Shown: piece by piece, positions 17,433-25,842 of the stretch
Layout: each line of letters begins with the position of its first letter
Numbering within the stretch: the first letter of the stretch is position 1
Source: Demequina sp. NBRC 110056
GTDB lineage: Bacteria; Actinomycetota; Actinomycetes; Actinomycetales; Demequinaceae
Length of the DNA stretch: 64,000 bases
Direction: 5' to 3'
NCBI RefSeq assembly: GCF_002090155.1
Contig: NZ_BBRM01000002.1
Coordinates: 124,001 to 188,000 of the forward strand
Program-made: the position numbers and the translations under genes
The notes under the pieces: generated by a model
Seen by the model: only the letters and a program-made list of their open reading frames with translations
The model's database searches: none
What the model was told of the DNA's origin: nothing

Positions 17433-17456
17433 AGGCCGGCCCTTGCGGACCGGCCT
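17433..17456. terminator. Hairpin between VOC gene and tRNA-Asn
   Basis: AGGCCGG (17433-17439) pairs with CCGGCCT (17450-17456) across a ten-base loop. It lies between the VOC gene (plus) and the 3' end of the tRNA-Asn gene (minus), so it can serve both. Confidence 0.6.
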
Positions 17457-17463
17457 GCGTGAG

Positions 17464-17536
17464 CTCCTCCAGTTGGACTCGAACCAACAACCCTTCGATT
17501 AACAGTCGAATGCTCTGCCAATTGAGCTATGGAGGA
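17464..17536 (-). tRNA. tRNA-Asn (anticodon GTT)
   Basis: This 73-base tRNA has a 7-bp acceptor stem (17530-17536 with 17465-17471), D-stem GCTC/GAGC, an anticodon loop with GTT flanked by a TTCGA/TCGAA stem, and a TTCGAGT T-loop. The discriminator is G. CCA is not encoded. Confidence 0.95.
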
Positions 17537-17661
17537 TCGCGATCCACGAGTTTACATGATCTGAGGGAGCCGGCGGACACCGGATCGGGCCGGGCGAGCC
17601 GCGCCGAACCGTCGACGAGAGCCGCGCGGCTAGACTGGCCCGCGGTCGCGCGGGCGGCCCC

Positions 17662-17735
17662 GGGCCAGTAGCTCAGCCGGTCAGAGCAGCGGACTCATAA
17701 TCCGTCGGTCGTGGGTTCGAGCCCCACCTGGCCCA
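17662..17735 (+). tRNA. tRNA-Met (anticodon CAT)
   Basis: This 74-base tRNA has a GGGCCAG/CTGGCCC acceptor stem, GCTC/GAGC D-stem, CTCATAA anticodon loop and a GTGGG/CCCAC T-stem. It has a fully paired first acceptor position, so it is not the initiator. An Ile tRNA with a modified CAT anticodon is the alternative; elongator Met is more likely. Confidence 0.9.
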
Positions 17736-17857
17736 CCCTCGCGAGCGGCGCCGATTCCGTCGTGCGGATGCCGGGTCCACCTCGCCGCCGTGGTGGCGTG
17801 CCGAGCTCGGCGCGCATCATCGCGACCGATGTCAGCTCACGGTTCTACTGTGGGCTC

Positions 17858-18592
17858 ATGCGCCCTCCTCGATGCGACGTGTGCGATACGGAGGCCCCCA
17901 CCGCGGCGGGCCTCGTGCAGTTCCTTCCGCGACCTTCGGACGTCGCGTGGCGAGAGCGCGCTGCCGAGCAGGGCTTCGTCGGCCAGGCTCCCGACTCGGC
18001 GTGGTTCTGCGCGGCGCATCTGGGCGACGCCCGAACGCTGGCGCCCCTCGTCGACATCGAGCTGGGACTGAGCCAGCTGCGGTCGGCCGCGCTCCAGGGC
18101 GACGCTGCGGTTGACGACCACGAGGTCGCAGCGCCCGGCGGGCGCGCATCGGAGGACGGGATGGAGATGGGGGCCTGGGTGCGTGTGCTGCGGCGGGCGA
18201 TGCCGGACCTCGCCGTGGAGGCGGGGTGCGCCGACATCGTCGTCGAGAACCACGCCCAGGAGACCTACTATCCGATGGACGGATCGCCGCCGGAGGTATC
18301 GCCCTTCACCTGGACCGAGGCATGGACGGTGAGCGATGACGGAGCGACGGTCTGCCTGTACACGGAGACCGCTCGCTGGAACACGGACGAGATCGCTCGC
18401 GTCGAGGGCGTCATCATGGTCACGCCCTCGGCGGACGAGGCGCGGCGCTACGTCGTGAAGGCGATGAGTCCAGTCGGCTCCACGCGCATCGGACCCGAGC
18501 ACGTCGTCCTCGAGGGTGAGCCTTCGCCAGCGATGCGCGACCTTCTGGAGACCCACGGCCTCTGGCAGCGCGACCAGGGCGAGGCGCCATGA
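17858..18592 (+). CDS. Uncharacterised protein with an N-terminal Cys pair
   Basis: This 244-residue protein of unknown family starts with CDVC (residues 6-9), possibly half of a zinc knuckle. Residues about 100-235 look like an alpha/beta domain and contain an ALPDL-like helix and a PFTWTEAWTVSDDG strand. There is no signal peptide. The ATG at 17858 has TACTGT six bases upstream, so a leaderless start fits. Its stop overlaps the start of the DUF1905 gene (ATGA), so the two are co-translated. Confidence 0.7.
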   Translation: MRPPRCDVCDTEAPTAAGLVQFLPRPSDVAWRERAAEQGFVGQAPDSAWFCAAHLGDARTLAPLVDIELGLSQLRSAALQGDAAVDDHEVAAPGGRASEDGMEMGAWVRVLRRAMPDLAVEAGCADIVVENHAQETYYPMDGSPPEVSPFTWTEAWTVSDDGATVCLYTETARWNTDEIARVEGVIMVTPSADEARRYVVKAMSPVGSTRIGPEHVVLEGEPSPAMRDLLETHGLWQRDQGEAP

Positions 18593-18891
18593 CGGCCTAC
18601 GCCTTCGACGCCGAGCTGTGGAACTGGACGGGCGAGGGCGCGCAGTGGGTGTTCCTCACGGTGCCCGAGGACGTGGCCGACGAGGTCGAGGCGGCGCAGA
18701 CCGGTCCGGAGCGCGGCTTCGGCGCCGTCAAGGTCGAGGTCGTGATCGGGTCGAGCACGTGGAGGACGTCGATGTTCCCCTCGAAGGAGCACGCCTCGTA
18801 CATCCTCCCGATCAAGGCCTCGGTGCGCCGCTCGGAGGGCATCACGGCGGGGGACACGGCCACCGTCGCGATCACGCTCGTCGCACCCTGA
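18589..18891 (+). CDS. DUF1905 domain protein
   Basis: The 100 residues form a single DUF1905 domain (FDAELWNWTGEGAQWVFLTVP... GFGAVKVEVVIGSSTWRTSMFP), a small beta-barrel family of unknown function sometimes fused to YdeI/bacteriocin-protection domains. No YdeI part is present here. It is coupled to the preceding unknown gene by a 4-base overlap. Confidence 0.85.
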   Translation: MTAYAFDAELWNWTGEGAQWVFLTVPEDVADEVEAAQTGPERGFGAVKVEVVIGSSTWRTSMFPSKEHASYILPIKASVRRSEGITAGDTATVAITLVAP

Positions 18892-18992
18892 GCAGGGGTC
18901 CTTCGCCCGCCGCGAACGGCGTCGCCTCCGCCCGCGCGGGCGTCACATGCGTGCGATAGCCTGGCGCCACACACCACGACGAGGGGGCAGGC

Positions 18993-20198
18993 ATGGGTTT
19001 CATTCAGGCAGCAGTCGGGGCCATCGGCGGCACGCTGGCTGACCAGTGGATCGACTTCCTGCTCCCGCCTGACAACGTGCCCCAGACTGCGGTGGTGTTC
19101 CCCGCGGTGCCCAAGGGTCAGAACGCGGGCCGCGGCTCGAACGTGCGCGGCTCCGAGAACGTCATCACCAACGGCTCCAAGATCGTCGTGCCCGAGGGCA
19201 TGGGCCTGATCACGTTCCAGGACGGCCGGATCACGAACTTCGTCGCCGAGGCAGGCGGCTACATCTTCTCCGACGACGATCAGCAGGCGAAGTCGCTGTT
19301 CACGGGCGGCGGCTTCCTGTCCTCGACGCTGCAGTCGTCGTGGGAGCGCTTCAAGTACGGCGGCCAGCCCGGCGTCCAGCACCTCGCGTTCTACGTGAAC
19401 CTCAAGGAGATCCCGAACAACCGGTTCGGCACCCAGGGCCCCATCTACTGGGACGACCGCTACCTCGGCACCCAGGCGGGCGCGGTCACGCGCGGCTCTT
19501 ACACGCTCAAGGTCGTCGATCCGATCCTGTTCACCAAGGCGCTGCTGCCCTCGTCCTACATCTCGGCCAATGCGGGGATCTTCGACCTCTCGGCCGTGGA
19601 CAACCCCGTCTCCGAGCAGCTGTTCAACGAGGTCGTCGGCTCGCTGGCGGCGGCCTTCTCGCGCTACACGAACGACGTCGAGCGCGGCAACCGCATCTCG
19701 AAGATCCAGGGCGACGCGCTGGGCTTCGCGAAGTCGCTGTCCGAGGTCGTCGAGGAGAACTACCACTGGACCGACGAGCGCGGCCTGACGATCCACGCCG
19801 CGGCACTGCTCGCGATCGAGTACGACGCGCCCACCGCGAAGCTCCTGGAAGACGTGCAGAAGGCCGACGCGCTGTCCGGCGGTCGCGGCGACTCCTTCCT
19901 GCGCCAGTCGGCGGCGCGCGGCATCCAGGCTGCGGGCGAGACCGGCGGCGGAGACGGCCTCGCCTTCATGGGCATGGGCATGAACGCCGCGGGCGGAGCC
20001 CTCGGTGGCCTCATGCAGAACCAGCCCGGGCAGCAGCAGGTGCCGCAGCAGGGCGTGCCCCAGCAGGGCGCCGCTGCGGCCGAGCCCGCCGCGCCGAGCA
20101 CCGCGGACCAGATCCGCGAGGCGAAGTCCATGCTCGACGAGGGGCTCATCACGCAGGAGGACTTCGACGCCCTCAAGCGCAAGGCCCTGGGCCTGTAG
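18993..20198 (+). CDS. SPFH-domain protein with C-terminal SHOCT motif (YdjI/virion-core-like)
   Basis: The protein has 401 residues. The N-terminal two thirds (about 1-300) resembles the SPFH/YdjI group, with NGSKIVVPEGMGLITFQDG (residues 50-68) typical of that family. A Gln/Gly/Pro-rich linker (about 330-370) is followed by a SHOCT helix pair (IREAKSMLDEGLITQEDFDALKRKAL). SPFH proteins form membrane microdomain scaffolds; in Bacillus, YdjI-type proteins work with a zinc-ribbon partner in envelope stress. The next gene is such a zinc-ribbon membrane protein, which supports a related role here by inference. An ATG with GAGGGGG upstream. Confidence 0.82.
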   Translation: MGFIQAAVGAIGGTLADQWIDFLLPPDNVPQTAVVFPAVPKGQNAGRGSNVRGSENVITNGSKIVVPEGMGLITFQDGRITNFVAEAGGYIFSDDDQQAKSLFTGGGFLSSTLQSSWERFKYGGQPGVQHLAFYVNLKEIPNNRFGTQGPIYWDDRYLGTQAGAVTRGSYTLKVVDPILFTKALLPSSYISANAGIFDLSAVDNPVSEQLFNEVVGSLAAAFSRYTNDVERGNRISKIQGDALGFAKSLSEVVEENYHWTDERGLTIHAAALLAIEYDAPTAKLLEDVQKADALSGGRGDSFLRQSAARGIQAAGETGGGDGLAFMGMGMNAAGGALGGLMQNQPGQQQVPQQGVPQQGAAAAEPAAPSTADQIREAKSMLDEGLITQEDFDALKRKALGL

Positions 20199-20225
20199 GC
20201 CCTGCATTCGCAGCGAAGGACCGTC

Positions 20226-21482
20226 ATGACGCAGCCCGACCAGCACGGGGTGCCCTCCGAGCCCGAGGCGAGCGCGCAGGCCGAGCCTGCGGCAGCATCG
20301 GCCGACCAGCACCTCATCGACACGTCCACGGGACGTGCTCACGGCCACGACGACTGCCCGCAGTGCGGCTCGACCGAGGTATCGCGCAAGGGCAACACCC
20401 TGAGCCTGATCTGCGGCTTCTGCCGCTACGAGTGGGTGGGCAGCCGTCTGGAGGACACCCACGGGCTCGGCGAGGGCATCGGCGAACTCGAGGGCCGCAC
20501 GTTCACGTCGGGAGCCGCGGACATCTCGAGCGGGGAGGACCTCGTCACGCTCAAGTGCCAAGGGTGCGGCTCCGAGGTCGTGATCGACACCGCGCGTTCG
20601 CTCGAGTCTCGCTGCCACTGGTGCCGCTCGATCCTGTCGATCAACGACAAGATCCCCAACGGCGCCGTGCCGGACGGCATCCTCCCGTTCCACATCACCA
20701 AGGAGGAGGCCATCGCGCGCATCGGCGAGTTCGCCGGCGCCAGGCGCTTCTTCGCGCTCAAGAAGTTCCGCGACGAGTTCAAGCCGGACAACGTGCTGGG
20801 TGTCTACATGCCGTACATGACGGTGGACGGCAACGTCTCCGCGCGCTTCCACGGCAAGGGCGAGGTCCAGACCCGCCGCTACACCGTGAAGACGGGCGAG
20901 AACACCCACACGACGTACTACGACGCCAACCAGTTCGACGTGATCCGCGACTTCGACCTCCACATCGACGACCTCATCATCGAGTCCTCGGCCGGCCGCT
21001 CGAACATCGACAACCGCGAGAACACCAACAACATCATCAACTCGCTGCTGCCGTACGACGTCAAGAACATGGTCGCCTTCGACTCCAACTACATGGGGGA
21101 GATGACGGCCGAGAAGCGCGACCTCAACATCGACGACGTCACGCGCAAGGCGCACGCCCAGTTCCTCACCATGGCGCGCGAGTCGATCCGCGACGACATC
21201 CGCGGGTACGACCGCGGCGTGCAGTGGACCCACGAGGACCTCGAGGTGCACGGCAGCCGGTGGGCCTCCGTGTTCGTCCCCGTGTGGCTCTACAGCTACG
21301 CCGAGCGACTCGACAACGGCCGCATGATGATCCACTACATCGCCGTCAACGGCCGCTACGGCAACGTCATGGGCTCGGTCCCGATCAACAAGTCCCGGCT
21401 ATGGGGCGTGACCGCGCTGGTGACGGGGCTCACCGCGCTCGTCGCGTGGCCCATCGGCGCCGCGGCGATGCTGGCGGGGTGA
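20226..21482 (+). CDS. Zinc-ribbon membrane protein, partner of SPFH protein
   Basis: The protein has 418 residues. Two Cys4-type ribbons are visible: CPQC...CGFC (about 40-60) and CQGC...CHWC (about 112-133). A large soluble domain follows (about 150-385), then one or two membrane helices at the C-terminus (about 392-416). It is like the YdjG class of TFIIB-type zinc-ribbon proteins. It lies 27 bases after the SPFH gene and three bases before a small membrane protein, so the three form an operon. The biochemical activity is unknown. Confidence 0.78.
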   Translation: MTQPDQHGVPSEPEASAQAEPAAASADQHLIDTSTGRAHGHDDCPQCGSTEVSRKGNTLSLICGFCRYEWVGSRLEDTHGLGEGIGELEGRTFTSGAADISSGEDLVTLKCQGCGSEVVIDTARSLESRCHWCRSILSINDKIPNGAVPDGILPFHITKEEAIARIGEFAGARRFFALKKFRDEFKPDNVLGVYMPYMTVDGNVSARFHGKGEVQTRRYTVKTGENTHTTYYDANQFDVIRDFDLHIDDLIIESSAGRSNIDNRENTNNIINSLLPYDVKNMVAFDSNYMGEMTAEKRDLNIDDVTRKAHAQFLTMARESIRDDIRGYDRGVQWTHEDLEVHGSRWASVFVPVWLYSYAERLDNGRMMIHYIAVNGRYGNVMGSVPINKSRLWGVTALVTGLTALVAWPIGAAAMLAG

Positions 21483-21484
21483 CC

Positions 21485-21964
21485 ATGAACGAGATCCTTC
21501 ACAGCGCCGATGCGGTCGTGCTCGCCTCGAGCGGCGAGGGAGGCGTCGCCTTCTTCGCGCTCATCCTGTTCGCCGTGCCCTTCGTCGCGGGCTGGTTCAC
21601 CTACGCGACCCTCTACAAGCGCTACCGCAACCAGCACGAGCGCTACCAGTTCGAGCACACGACGGCGGCCGAGCGCCTGCAGCTGCAGCGCTGGGACACC
21701 TTCGTGCGCGAGAAGAAGCGCATGCGCAACAGCAAGATCGACGGCCGCAACGACGACAACTCCCACGAGCGCGCGTCGCACGCGGTGGTCCGCGAGGCCA
21801 TGGGTCCGCGCAACGCGCAGGCCGCGAGGGAGGCTCAGCCGCCCCGCATGGCTCAGGAGGCGCGGGACGCCCAGGAGCCGCGCGATGCCCAGCAGGCACG
21901 CGATGCTCAGCAGGCGCGCGACGCCGATCCCGGACGCGAGGCCGAGCCGCCGCGAGAGGGCTGA
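21485..21964 (+). CDS. Small membrane protein with tandem hexapeptide tail
   Basis: This 159-residue protein has one membrane helix (about 20-42), a basic, charged helical segment (43-85) and a tail of eight hexapeptides (109-156) with the pattern Arg-(Asp/Glu)-Ala-(Gln/Asp/Glu)-x-x. The tail probably forms an extended helix or coiled coil. I know no function. The gene is third in the SPFH/zinc-ribbon operon. The ATG at 21485 sits three bases after the previous stop; an overlapping GTG two codons earlier is possible. Confidence 0.75.
   Translation: MNEILHSADAVVLASSGEGGVAFFALILFAVPFVAGWFTYATLYKRYRNQHERYQFEHTTAAERLQLQRWDTFVREKKRMRNSKIDGRNDDNSHERASHAVVREAMGPRNAQAAREAQPPRMAQEARDAQEPRDAQQARDAQQARDADPGREAEPPREG
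21809..21952 (+). repeat. Eight 18-bp tandem repeat units coding hexapeptides
   Basis: Eight consecutive 18-base units encode the Arg-led hexapeptides in the tail of the small membrane protein. The units differ at several positions but keep frame and the Arg-x-Ala core, so copy number may vary between strains. Confidence 0.7.
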
Positions 21965-22022
21965 CGGGTCAGCGTCACGCCACAGCAGCGCGGTCTGTGC
22001 GCCATGCTGAGACCGCACAGCA

Positions 22023-22057
22023 CGACGGCGGGCCCCCTGCTGGGGAGCCCGCCGTCG
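22023..22057. terminator. Bidirectional terminator between SPFH operon and csbD
   Basis: An 11-bp perfect stem (22023-22033 with 22047-22057) lies between two converging genes, 58 bases after the plus-strand stop and 21 bases after the minus-strand stop. Confidence 0.75.
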
Positions 22058-22078
22058 GCGTGGCTGAGGTGGTGAGGC

Positions 22079-22288
22079 TCAGGCGTCCTTGTCGCGGTCG
22101 GTGAGATCGTTGTACTTCTCCGCGACCGCGTCCTTGGCGTCCTCGACCTTGTCCTTGACGTCGGCCTTGGTCTGGTCCCACTTGCCCTCGGCCTCGAGCT
22201 GCTCGTCGTCAGTCGCCTTGCCCAAGCCTTCCTTCATCTTGCCCTGGGCGTCCTCTGCGGCGTTGCTCAGTCGGTCGGCGTTGCTCAC
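22079..22288 (-). CDS. CsbD-family stress protein
   Basis: The 69 residues are hydrophilic and rich in Lys/Asp/Glu/Ala. The pattern AEDAQGKMKEGLGKATDDEQLEAEGKWDQ is the CsbD signature. CsbD is a small general-stress protein in many bacteria with no known biochemical activity. The GTG start has AAAGGAG about nine bases upstream. Confidence 0.9.
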   Translation of the reverse strand: MSNADRLSNAAEDAQGKMKEGLGKATDDEQLEAEGKWDQTKADVKDKVEDAKDAVAEKYNDLTDRDKDA

Positions 22289-22380
22289 GGTGATGCTCCT
22301 TTGCTCTCGGTGTGGTCCTACGCCAGAGAGAACACCTGTAGGGTCCGGCCGCATTCCTGGCGACGACCCCGGGAGTGGCG

Positions 22381-23235
22381 TCAGGAGGGGTCGGCGAGGA
22401 GGTCGCTGACGACGCCCGGCAGCGCCTCGGCGAGGTCCAATGCCGCGACCGGCCCGCGGAGGCTCGCGGCGGCACGAGCGTGCACCCACGCCGCTCCGGC
22501 GCCCGCGTCCACGGCGCTCAACCCCGCCGCGAGCAGCGCGCCGGCGATCCCGGCGAGGACGTCGCCGCTGCCCGCGGTGGCGAGCCACGCTGGCGCTGGC
22601 GGGAGCGCAAGGAGAGCGCCGCCGGGGGAGGTGATGAGGGTCTGCGAGCCCTTGAGCAGCACGGTGGCGCGCGCGGCCTCGGCGAGGAGCCGGGCGTGAC
22701 CCGCGCGGTCGGAGGCGATGTCATGGACCGTGACGTCGTGGCGCAGGGCGCCGAGGGTCCGCATGAGCTCCTCCACGTGCGGGGTGAGCAGCACGCGGTC
22801 GGACGGCGCCTCCCGCGAGCCGGTCGCACGCGCTCGCGCGACCGCCTCGAGCGCGCCCGCGTCGACGACCATCGGTGCGCCGGAGGCCATGACGGAGCCG
22901 ATCGCCGCGTCCTGCTCGGGATAGTCGGCGACTCCCGGCCCGACCACCCAGGCCTGGGCGCGCGGCAGCGACTCCGCGGCGTCACCGCTGTCGTGCACCA
23001 CGCACTCCGGACGGTGCGCCAGCACCAGATCCTGCGCGCGCCGCGGACCGACGTACCGCACCATGCCCGCGCCGGCCCTGACCGCGCCGGACACGACGAG
23101 GGCCGCGGCGCCGGGGTAGGCGTCGGAGCCGGCGACGACTCCCACCACCCCGCGCGAGTACTTGTCGTCGCCTTCGACGGGCACGGGCCAGGACGCGCGC
23201 ACCCGCGCCGCGTCCACCTGTGTCGCCCCGCTCAC
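22381..23235 (-). CDS. nnrD: ADP-dependent NAD(P)H-hydrate dehydratase
   Basis: The protein has 284 residues and a ribokinase-like fold. Motifs [14 protein letters not shown] (near the N-terminus), a PHVEE segment and the catalytic [18 protein letters not shown] (about 230-247) mark NnrD, which dehydrates the S form of damaged NAD(P)HX back to NAD(P)H using ADP. The partner epimerase is encoded at 23844-24488, separated by the divergent def gene, an unusual split of a pair often fused or adjacent. Start GTG at 23235; GACGCT six bases upstream may be a leaderless -10. Confidence 0.92.
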   Translation of the reverse strand: MSGATQVDAARVRASWPVPVEGDDKYSRGVVGVVAGSDAYPGAAALVVSGAVRAGAGMVRYVGPRRAQDLVLAHRPECVVHDSGDAAESLPRAQAWVVGPGVADYPEQDAAIGSVMASGAPMVVDAGALEAVARARATGSREAPSDRVLLTPHVEELMRTLGALRHDVTVHDIASDRAGHARLLAEAARATVLLKGSQTLITSPGGALLALPPAPAWLATAGSGDVLAGIAGALLAAGLSAVDAGAGAAWVHARAAASLRGPVAALDLAEALPGVVSDLLADPS

Positions 23236-23323
23236 GCGACCAGCGTCGCACAGCCAGCCCGCGCATCGGCGCATTTCCAGCACGAACGCCGTCGAAGGAG
23301 CCGTCCGTGAGAGAATGCCGGGC

Positions 23324-23821
23324 ATGGCCATGCGAGAGATCCGAACGACCGGCGACCCTGTCCTGCGCACCGTCTGCGAGCCCATCACCGTCATCGACGA
23401 CCGCGTGCGGACCCTCGTCGAGGACCTGCTCGAGACGGTCGACTACGACGGCCGCGCGGGCCTCGCCGCGAACCAGATCGGCGTCTCGCTGCGGGCCTTC
23501 TCGTGGAACATCGACGGCAACATCGGCTACATCCTCAACCCGGAGATCGTCGAGAACTCCGACGAGATGCAGGAGCTGGGCGACGAGGGTTGCCTCTCCG
23601 TCCCGGGCCTGTGGTACCCGTGCGAGCGCCCGGCGTACGCCAAGGCCGTCGGCACCGACCTGGACGGCAACGAGGTCGTCGTCGAGGGCGAGGAGATCTG
23701 GGCCCGCCTCATCAACCACGAGGTGGACCACCTCGACGGCAAGCTCTACCTCGACCGACTCTCGCGCGAGGCGCGCAAGGCGGCGATGCGCGAGCTGCGC
23801 GAGTCCCTCGAGAACGCCTAG
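23324..23821 (+). CDS. def: Peptide deformylase
   Basis: This 165-residue metalloenzyme removes the formyl group from the initiator Met of new proteins. All three motifs are present: GLAANQIG (46-53), EGCLSVPG (Cys90) and HEVDH (132-136), giving the Cys-His-His metal site and the catalytic Glu133. ATG at 23324, with a second ATG two codons on; GAGAAT seven bases upstream fits a leaderless transcript. Divergent from nnrD. Confidence 0.96.
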   Translation: MAMREIRTTGDPVLRTVCEPITVIDDRVRTLVEDLLETVDYDGRAGLAANQIGVSLRAFSWNIDGNIGYILNPEIVENSDEMQELGDEGCLSVPGLWYPCERPAYAKAVGTDLDGNEVVVEGEEIWARLINHEVDHLDGKLYLDRLSREARKAAMRELRESLENA

Positions 23822-23843
23822 CTCGCCCGAGCAGGCGGAGCGC

Positions 23844-24488
23844 TCAGCTGCGCGGCACTCCCACGTCCGCGACGACCACCCGCCCGGCCGATGCGGCTGC
23901 TGGCTGCTCGACCAGGCACGGCTTGGCAGCGGTGAAGGTGACGGTGACGTCGGCGGTGACGTGAGCCGCCGCGGCGGCGCCCGAGTCGACGTCGAGCCCG
24001 CTCGGCACATCCACTGCCAGCACGGCGGCGCCGGAGGGGATCGCCGCGACCAGCGCATCGGCGGGGGAGCGCAGGCCGGGGCGGGCGCCCACGCCGACGA
24101 TCCCGTCGATGACGAGAGCGGCGCCGGCGACTGCGGCCAGCGCGGGGTCCAGGCTTGCTGTCGCGTCGACGACCGCGGCGCCCGCAGCCTGGCACTCGCC
24201 CACACCGTGGTCGTGCGAGCGGGAGCCGACGAGGACCACGGTGACCTCGGCGCCGCGGTAGTGCAGCCGCGCTCCGGCGAGCAGCGCGTCCCCGCCGTTG
24301 TTGCCGCTGCCGGCGAGGACGACCACGCGCGCACCACGGATCCGCCCGGTGCGCTCGGCCAGCACCGCCTCCGCCTCGGCGGCCACCGCATCGGCCGCGC
24401 GGGCCATCAGCACGTGCTCGGGGACGGCGCGCATCGCGATCTCCTCGGCCGCGCGGATCTGCGCTGCTGTCATCACTCGGGCCGGCAT
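23844..24488 (-). CDS. nnrE: NAD(P)H-hydrate epimerase
   Basis: The protein has 214 residues and a YjeF-N Rossmann-like fold. VVLAGSGNNGGDAL (about 50-63), IDGIVGVGARPGLR and VDVPSGLDVDSG (about 155-166) are the substrate and metal loops. It interconverts R and S forms of NAD(P)HX so that NnrD can repair both. Actinobacteria often fuse the two; here they are separate genes on the same strand flanking def. Start taken as ATG 24488; an ATG five codons in is possible. Confidence 0.92.
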   Translation of the reverse strand: MPARVMTAAQIRAAEEIAMRAVPEHVLMARAADAVAAEAEAVLAERTGRIRGARVVVLAGSGNNGGDALLAGARLHYRGAEVTVVLVGSRSHDHGVGECQAAGAAVVDATASLDPALAAVAGAALVIDGIVGVGARPGLRSPADALVAAIPSGAAVLAVDVPSGLDVDSGAAAAAHVTADVTVTFTAAKPCLVEQPAAASAGRVVVADVGVPRS

Positions 24489-24630
24489 GGGCCCAGGCTT
24501 CCACACACGCGGGCCGGTTGCTGGCGCATCCGCGCCGGATGAGGCACGATAGTCGGGAGAACACCCGGTGCAGCTGGGCGCTCCTTCGAGGTCGTAGGGG
24601 AAGACGCACCTCAACAGGAAGGAATGGGCC

Positions 24631-25128
24631 ATGGCTGCGATCACCCGAGGTGTCCTTTTCGTGCACTCGGCGACCCGAGCGATGTGTCCTCACATCGAGT
24701 GGGCCGCCCAGTCGGTGCTGGGTCCGCGCGCCTCGTTCGAGTGGACGGATCAGCCCGCTGGCACGAGCCTCTACCGCGCGGAGGTCGCCTGGCAGGGCAC
24801 CCCCGGCACCGGCGCGCGCCTCGCGTCCGCGCTGCGCGGCTGGGAGCACGTGCGCTACGAGGTCACCGAGGATCCGTCCTTCGGCTCGGACGGCGGCCGC
24901 TGGTCGCACACCCCGTCGCTGGGCATCTTCCACGCCGTCACCGACGTCCACGGCAACATCGTGGTGCCCGAGGACCGCATTCGCGCGGTGCTCGAGGCTG
25001 GCGCCTCCGTCGCGGAGTTCAAGCGCGCGATGGACCTCGCCCTCGGCGCCGCCTGGGATGAGGAGCTCGAGCCGTTCCGCTACGCCGGATCGGGCGCTCC
25101 TGTACGGTGGCTCCACCGCGTCGGCTGA
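24631..25128 (+). CDS. DUF3145 family protein
   Basis: The protein has 165 residues. VLFVHSATRAMCPHIEWA and the rest match DUF3145, an actinobacterial family of unknown function that usually lies near the fatty-acid synthase II genes, as it does here. There is no membrane segment or signal. ATG with GGAAGGAA upstream. Confidence 0.85.
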   Translation: MAAITRGVLFVHSATRAMCPHIEWAAQSVLGPRASFEWTDQPAGTSLYRAEVAWQGTPGTGARLASALRGWEHVRYEVTEDPSFGSDGGRWSHTPSLGIFHAVTDVHGNIVVPEDRIRAVLEAGASVAEFKRAMDLALGAAWDEELEPFRYAGSGAPVRWLHRVG

Positions 25129-25168
25129 CGCGGATGGCGCCCGCGAGGGCGCCTGAGGAACGGGGACC

Positions 25169-25534
25169 ATGCAGGAGCTGAACAGGGACGAGGCGCTGAC
25201 CCTCCAGGCCATGGAGGAGGCGATGTGGCGCCCGGAGACGCGCTTCGATCGCGCCTACATGGAGGCCGTGCTCGCCGAGAACTTCTCCGAGGTGGGCCGT
25301 TCCGGGAGGGTCTTCACCCGCGAGGACACGCTCGAGCTCCAGCCGATCGACATCGACGTCCAGCTGCCCCTGACCGAGTTCAGCGCTGTCGCCATCTGCG
25401 AGGACGTCGCGCTGGTCACCTACGTGTCCATCCCCGCGCACGGCACCCGCGGCGCGACCCACCGCTCGAGCGTCTGGACCAACGATGGGCGCTGGCGGCT
25501 GCGGTTCCACCAGGCGACGCCGACCGACCTCTGA
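25169..25534 (+). CDS. SnoaL/DUF4440-like (NTF2-fold) protein
   Basis: The protein has 121 residues. It has the long N-terminal helix, AYMEAVLAENFSEVGRSG turn and C-terminal strands (SSVWTNDGRWRLRFHQAT) of the NTF2-like DUF4440 group. Such proteins bind or isomerise small molecules in diverse contexts; this one's role is unknown. It follows DUF3145 by 40 bases. Confidence 0.8.
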   Translation: MQELNRDEALTLQAMEEAMWRPETRFDRAYMEAVLAENFSEVGRSGRVFTREDTLELQPIDIDVQLPLTEFSAVAICEDVALVTYVSIPAHGTRGATHRSSVWTNDGRWRLRFHQATPTDL

Positions 25535-25624
25535 GCCCGCGCATCGGCGCCTGCTGTGCGGCCGTGGTCGCCCCATGAGCGCTACCCGGCGCTACCTCTC
25601 GGCGCCCGCTCCGTCCCTGATCGG

Positions 25625-25730
25625 CGTACCGGTCAACACACAGCTGGTGCAGGCGAGGCGGATGTGGCCCCCGGTGATCCCCATCAGACGCTGTGGCCCC
25701 ACGCGTCACGGCCGTGTGTTGAGCGGTACG
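25625..25730. repeat. Spaced 17-bp inverted repeat
   Basis: CGTACCGGTCAACACAC (25625-25641) and GTGTGTTGAGCGGTACG (25714-25730) are inverted copies matching at 16 of 17 bases, 72 bases apart. The enclosed DNA has no frame. It may be a large RNA stem, a pair of protein-binding half sites, or the ends of a tiny non-autonomous element. No target-site duplication is obvious. Confidence 0.55.
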
Positions 25731-25790
25731 TGCGTGGCGAGGGACTGCGACCCGGCATGAGCGGTTTCGCAGCGCCGATGCGCGCTTCAG

Positions 25791-25831
25791 CACGAAGGCC
25801 CGTGCCCCTTGGTGGGGCACGGGCCTTCGTG
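25791..25831. terminator. Bidirectional terminator downstream of fabF
   Basis: An 18-bp perfect stem (25791-25808 with 25814-25831) with a five-base loop lies between the DUF4440-like gene (plus) and fabF (minus, stop at 25843). It is the end of the fatty-acid operon. Confidence 0.85.
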
Positions 25832-25842
25832 GCGAGTGGTCG

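Larger units (their letters stand above)
25535..25842. other. Intergenic region between convergent genes
   Basis: This 308-base gap holds two copies of the 9-mer (25540 and 25774), a widely spaced 17-bp inverted repeat (25625-25641 with 25714-25730) and a strong bidirectional terminator (25791-25831). No credible gene is seen. Listed separately. Confidence 0.7.

Noticed and set aside
15607-17490. A 627-codon minus-strand open frame over phnE
   Set aside because: Out-of-frame shadow of the two permeases, low-complexity Asp/Arg/Gln sequence.
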